From JBIOHJ01 sp044448905 (GTDB lineage Bacteria > Bacteroidota > Bacteroidia > AKYH767-A > OLB10), in assembly GCA_044448905.1 (NCBI GenBank), contig JBIOHJ010000131.1:1-8470 (forward strand): DNA of 8,470 nt, written 5' to 3'. Numbering within the stretch: position 1 is the stretch's first letter; the number at the start of each line of letters is the position of its first letter. This document shows positions 7,122-8,470 of this stretch, in pieces. Position numbers and translations under genes: made by a program. A model generated the notes under the pieces. The model saw only the letters and a list, made by a program, of their open reading frames with translations. It searched no databases and was not told the DNA's origin.

Positions 7122-7129
7122 CAAAAATA
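7122..7129 (-). promoter_or_regulatory. Putative Bacteroidota -7 promoter element for the BatA-type gene
   Basis: On the minus strand the sequence reads TATTTTTG, an exact TAnnTTTG match, ending 25 nt upstream of the preferred ATG at 7096. It falls between the upstream terminator hairpin and the gene, as expected for an independent promoter, and it helps decide between the two possible starts. No clear -33 element was found. Confidence 0.48.
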
Positions 7130-7169
7130 GCTATTCCGAAGCGAACGTAAGTTCAGAAATAAATAGCCC

Positions 7170-7207
7170 AAAAATCAAAAGCCCCGTTCCATTTACGGAA
7201 AGGGGCT
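7170..7207 (-). terminator. Rho-independent terminator of the outer-membrane protein gene
   Basis: The hairpin pairs AGCCCC (7180-7185) with GGGGCT (7202-7207) and TTCC (7187-7190) with GGAA (7197-7200), with one G/A mismatch and the 6-nt loop ATTTAC. AATC (7173-7176) and GATT (7210-7213) could extend it past an internal loop. Read on the minus strand, the stem is followed by TTTTGATTTTT, a U-rich tail. It lies 23 nt after the stop of the barrel gene and upstream of the BatA-type gene, separating the two transcripts. Confidence 0.78.
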
Positions 7208-7230
7208 CTGATTTAATTCTTTTCTTTTTA

Positions 7231-8470
7231 TCAGAAAGTAAAATCCACTCCGATACCGATGCTCGAAATGTTATTATTGACGGTTACATCAGTTTCCATC
7301 GGATAATAATTAAGCGCCTGAATTTTTTTGTCCTTTGCGTAAATACCCTGCGTAAACCCAAAGTTGATTCTTATTTTCTCGGTTGCATTGTAGGCAAATC
7401 CCGTACTTATCGCAAAATTATTTGAAGGCACTGTCTCAAAAGCGCCAATATTCATATAATATCCTTCAATATCCTGGTAGTTAAATAAAGAATATACTCC
7501 ACCCAAGCTCATCAAAAATTTCGGACTAAAATTGTATTCAAAAGACAATGCATAGGTAGAAGCATTCCCGGCAAGTTCGCTGGTAGGGATTAATTCATCG
7601 AGAACAAGCGTTTTTCCCCAATCGGCATTCTTCTGGAAATAATAATTAAAATCGGCTGAGGTTTTTAATTTTTCAGTCAATGAATAAGATATTCCCATTC
7701 CTAAAACAGCAGGAAAATCGCGGTTTGTTTTTTCGCCATCAGTTGTAAATCCAAAATCATCTTTAACCTGGTCGGTTTCAAATTCAAGACCAACTTTAGA
7801 TTCATAACGAACGGCAAGATTTATTTTTTCAGTCGGTTTAATATCTATACCAGCTACAAAACCCAATCCCGATGCGTTGCTGTTGGTTTCTAATGCAAGA
7901 GGCATGTCGGGTAATTGTGCATAGGCATCTGTAATAGTAACACCGGCTTCGGCCTTGTTTTTCGCAGTAAATTGTCGTGCAAACAATCCGACTGAAATTT
8001 TTTCGTTAAGCGAATATGCACCGCCAATTGCTGTTGAAATATAATAAGAGGATGCTTTCAGGTAAGCGTTTTTTCCATTTGTATATGGCATTCCGTATAC
8101 ATTATATAAATTACTCAGCGTACCAAATGTTATTAGATCGGTTGATATGGAACCATTAGGAAAATTAGCTGTAGCTCCTCCGCCCGCAATATACACTCCA
8201 CCAAAAACAGCCCAGTTATTTTTATTAAAGCTTGCGTAAATATTAGGAACCAGCAAATCGTTGCCTTCCTGTTCATATTTTACAGCTCCCATTCCATAGT
8301 CATATTCGTGAGTTGGTTTTCTGAAAAACGAAGTATTGCCTATGCTGAAATGAAAGCCGCTTTTTAAACGCGACATTCCTCCCGGGTTATAAGCCATAAT
8401 ATCCGTTCCATCCAATGCGGCATTGCGTGTTGCGCTTCGTATCCATTCCGGACTCAGGTTTGTTAAATTA
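7231..8470 (-). CDS. OmpP1/FadL/TodX-like outer-membrane beta-barrel protein (5' end outside window)
   Basis: The frame is open to the right edge, giving 413 visible residues without the N-terminus or signal peptide. A start at the TTG at 8415 is not credible, because family-like sequence (SPEWIRSATRNAALDGTD) continues upstream of it. The segment DIMAYNPGGMSRLKSGFHFS resembles the N-terminal region of OmpP1/FadL-type proteins (usually YNPAGL). The rest alternates short beta strands with Gly/aromatic/Asn-rich turns, and the C-terminus ends SSIGIGVDFTF, with a final Phe as expected for Bam-inserted barrels. FadL-type channels move hydrophobic compounds across the outer membrane; the substrate here is unknown. 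A strong terminator follows the stop codon, so this gene ends its transcript. A generic PorV-like barrel is the main alternative. Confidence 0.8.
   Translation of the reverse strand, partial: NLTNLSPEWIRSATRNAALDGTDIMAYNPGGMSRLKSGFHFSIGNTSFFRKPTHEYDYGMGAVKYEQEGNDLLVPNIYASFNKNNWAVFGGVYIAGGGATANFPNGSISTDLITFGTLSNLYNVYGMPYTNGKNAYLKASSYYISTAIGGAYSLNEKISVGLFARQFTAKNKAEAGVTITDAYAQLPDMPLALETNSNASGLGFVAGIDIKPTEKINLAVRYESKVGLEFETDQVKDDFGFTTDGEKTNRDFPAVLGMGISYSLTEKLKTSADFNYYFQKNADWGKTLVLDELIPTSELAGNASTYALSFEYNFSPKFLMSLGGVYSLFNYQDIEGYYMNIGAFETVPSNNFAISTGFAYNATEKIRINFGFTQGIYAKDKKIQALNYYPMETDVTVNNNISSIGIGVDFTF

Noticed and set aside
7097..7171. In-frame 25-residue N-terminal extension of the BatA-type protein
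   Set aside because: It would start within the U-tract side of the preceding terminator and upstream of the TATTTTTG box. The MQFIYPAFLFALSLIAIP start at 7096 is what BatA-type proteins look like.
8413..8415. TTG at 8415 as start of the outer-membrane protein
   Set aside because: The frame is open to the window edge and family-like sequence continues upstream; the mature protein needs a signal peptide that is not yet visible. The gene is partial.

Overview
This AT-rich, gene-dense window most likely comes from a member of the Bacteroidota. The grounds are protein character (a BatA-type vWA membrane protein, an OmpP1/FadL-type barrel, a LysRS N-terminus of Bacteroidota type), the lack of clear Shine-Dalgarno sequences, and three sites matching the Bacteroidota -7 promoter element TAnnTTTG just upstream of start codons. 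No mobile element, CRISPR array, rRNA or tRNA was seen.

Layout from left to right. On the minus strand, miaE (tRNA diiron hydroxylase) is followed 8 nt downstream by the first 34 codons of a gene that runs off the left edge and carries a protein-kinase-like glycine loop. Divergent from miaE, on the plus strand, are a family 2 glycosyltransferase, a lysyl-tRNA synthetase gene whose reading frame continues without a stop into an RmuC nuclease domain, and an endonuclease III gene (nth). Convergent to these, on the minus strand, are a BatA/von Willebrand factor A membrane protein and, upstream of it, an outer-membrane barrel protein whose N-terminus lies beyond the right edge. A strong rho-independent hairpin separates the last two.

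The most unusual object is the lysS reading frame. A complete class II LysRS (about 504 residues, all three class II motifs) is fused in frame to an RmuC-type PD-(D/E)xK domain. That domain lacks its usual N-terminal membrane anchor and most of its coiled coil. Near the 3' end a one-base frameshift diverts the frame: the expected RmuC tail is still readable in the adjacent frame, but it too stops early. The segment is therefore either a recent deletion fusion with a decaying rmuC remnant, a real two-domain protein, or an assembly or sequencing error. A second oddity is that endonuclease III has His at the position of the second of the four Cys that normally bind its [4Fe-4S] cluster.

Functionally the window is mostly housekeeping: tRNA modification, tRNA charging, DNA repair and envelope proteins. 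Apart from lysS-rmuC-nth, which are probably co-transcribed, and the miaE-kinase pair, the genes appear to be separate transcription units.
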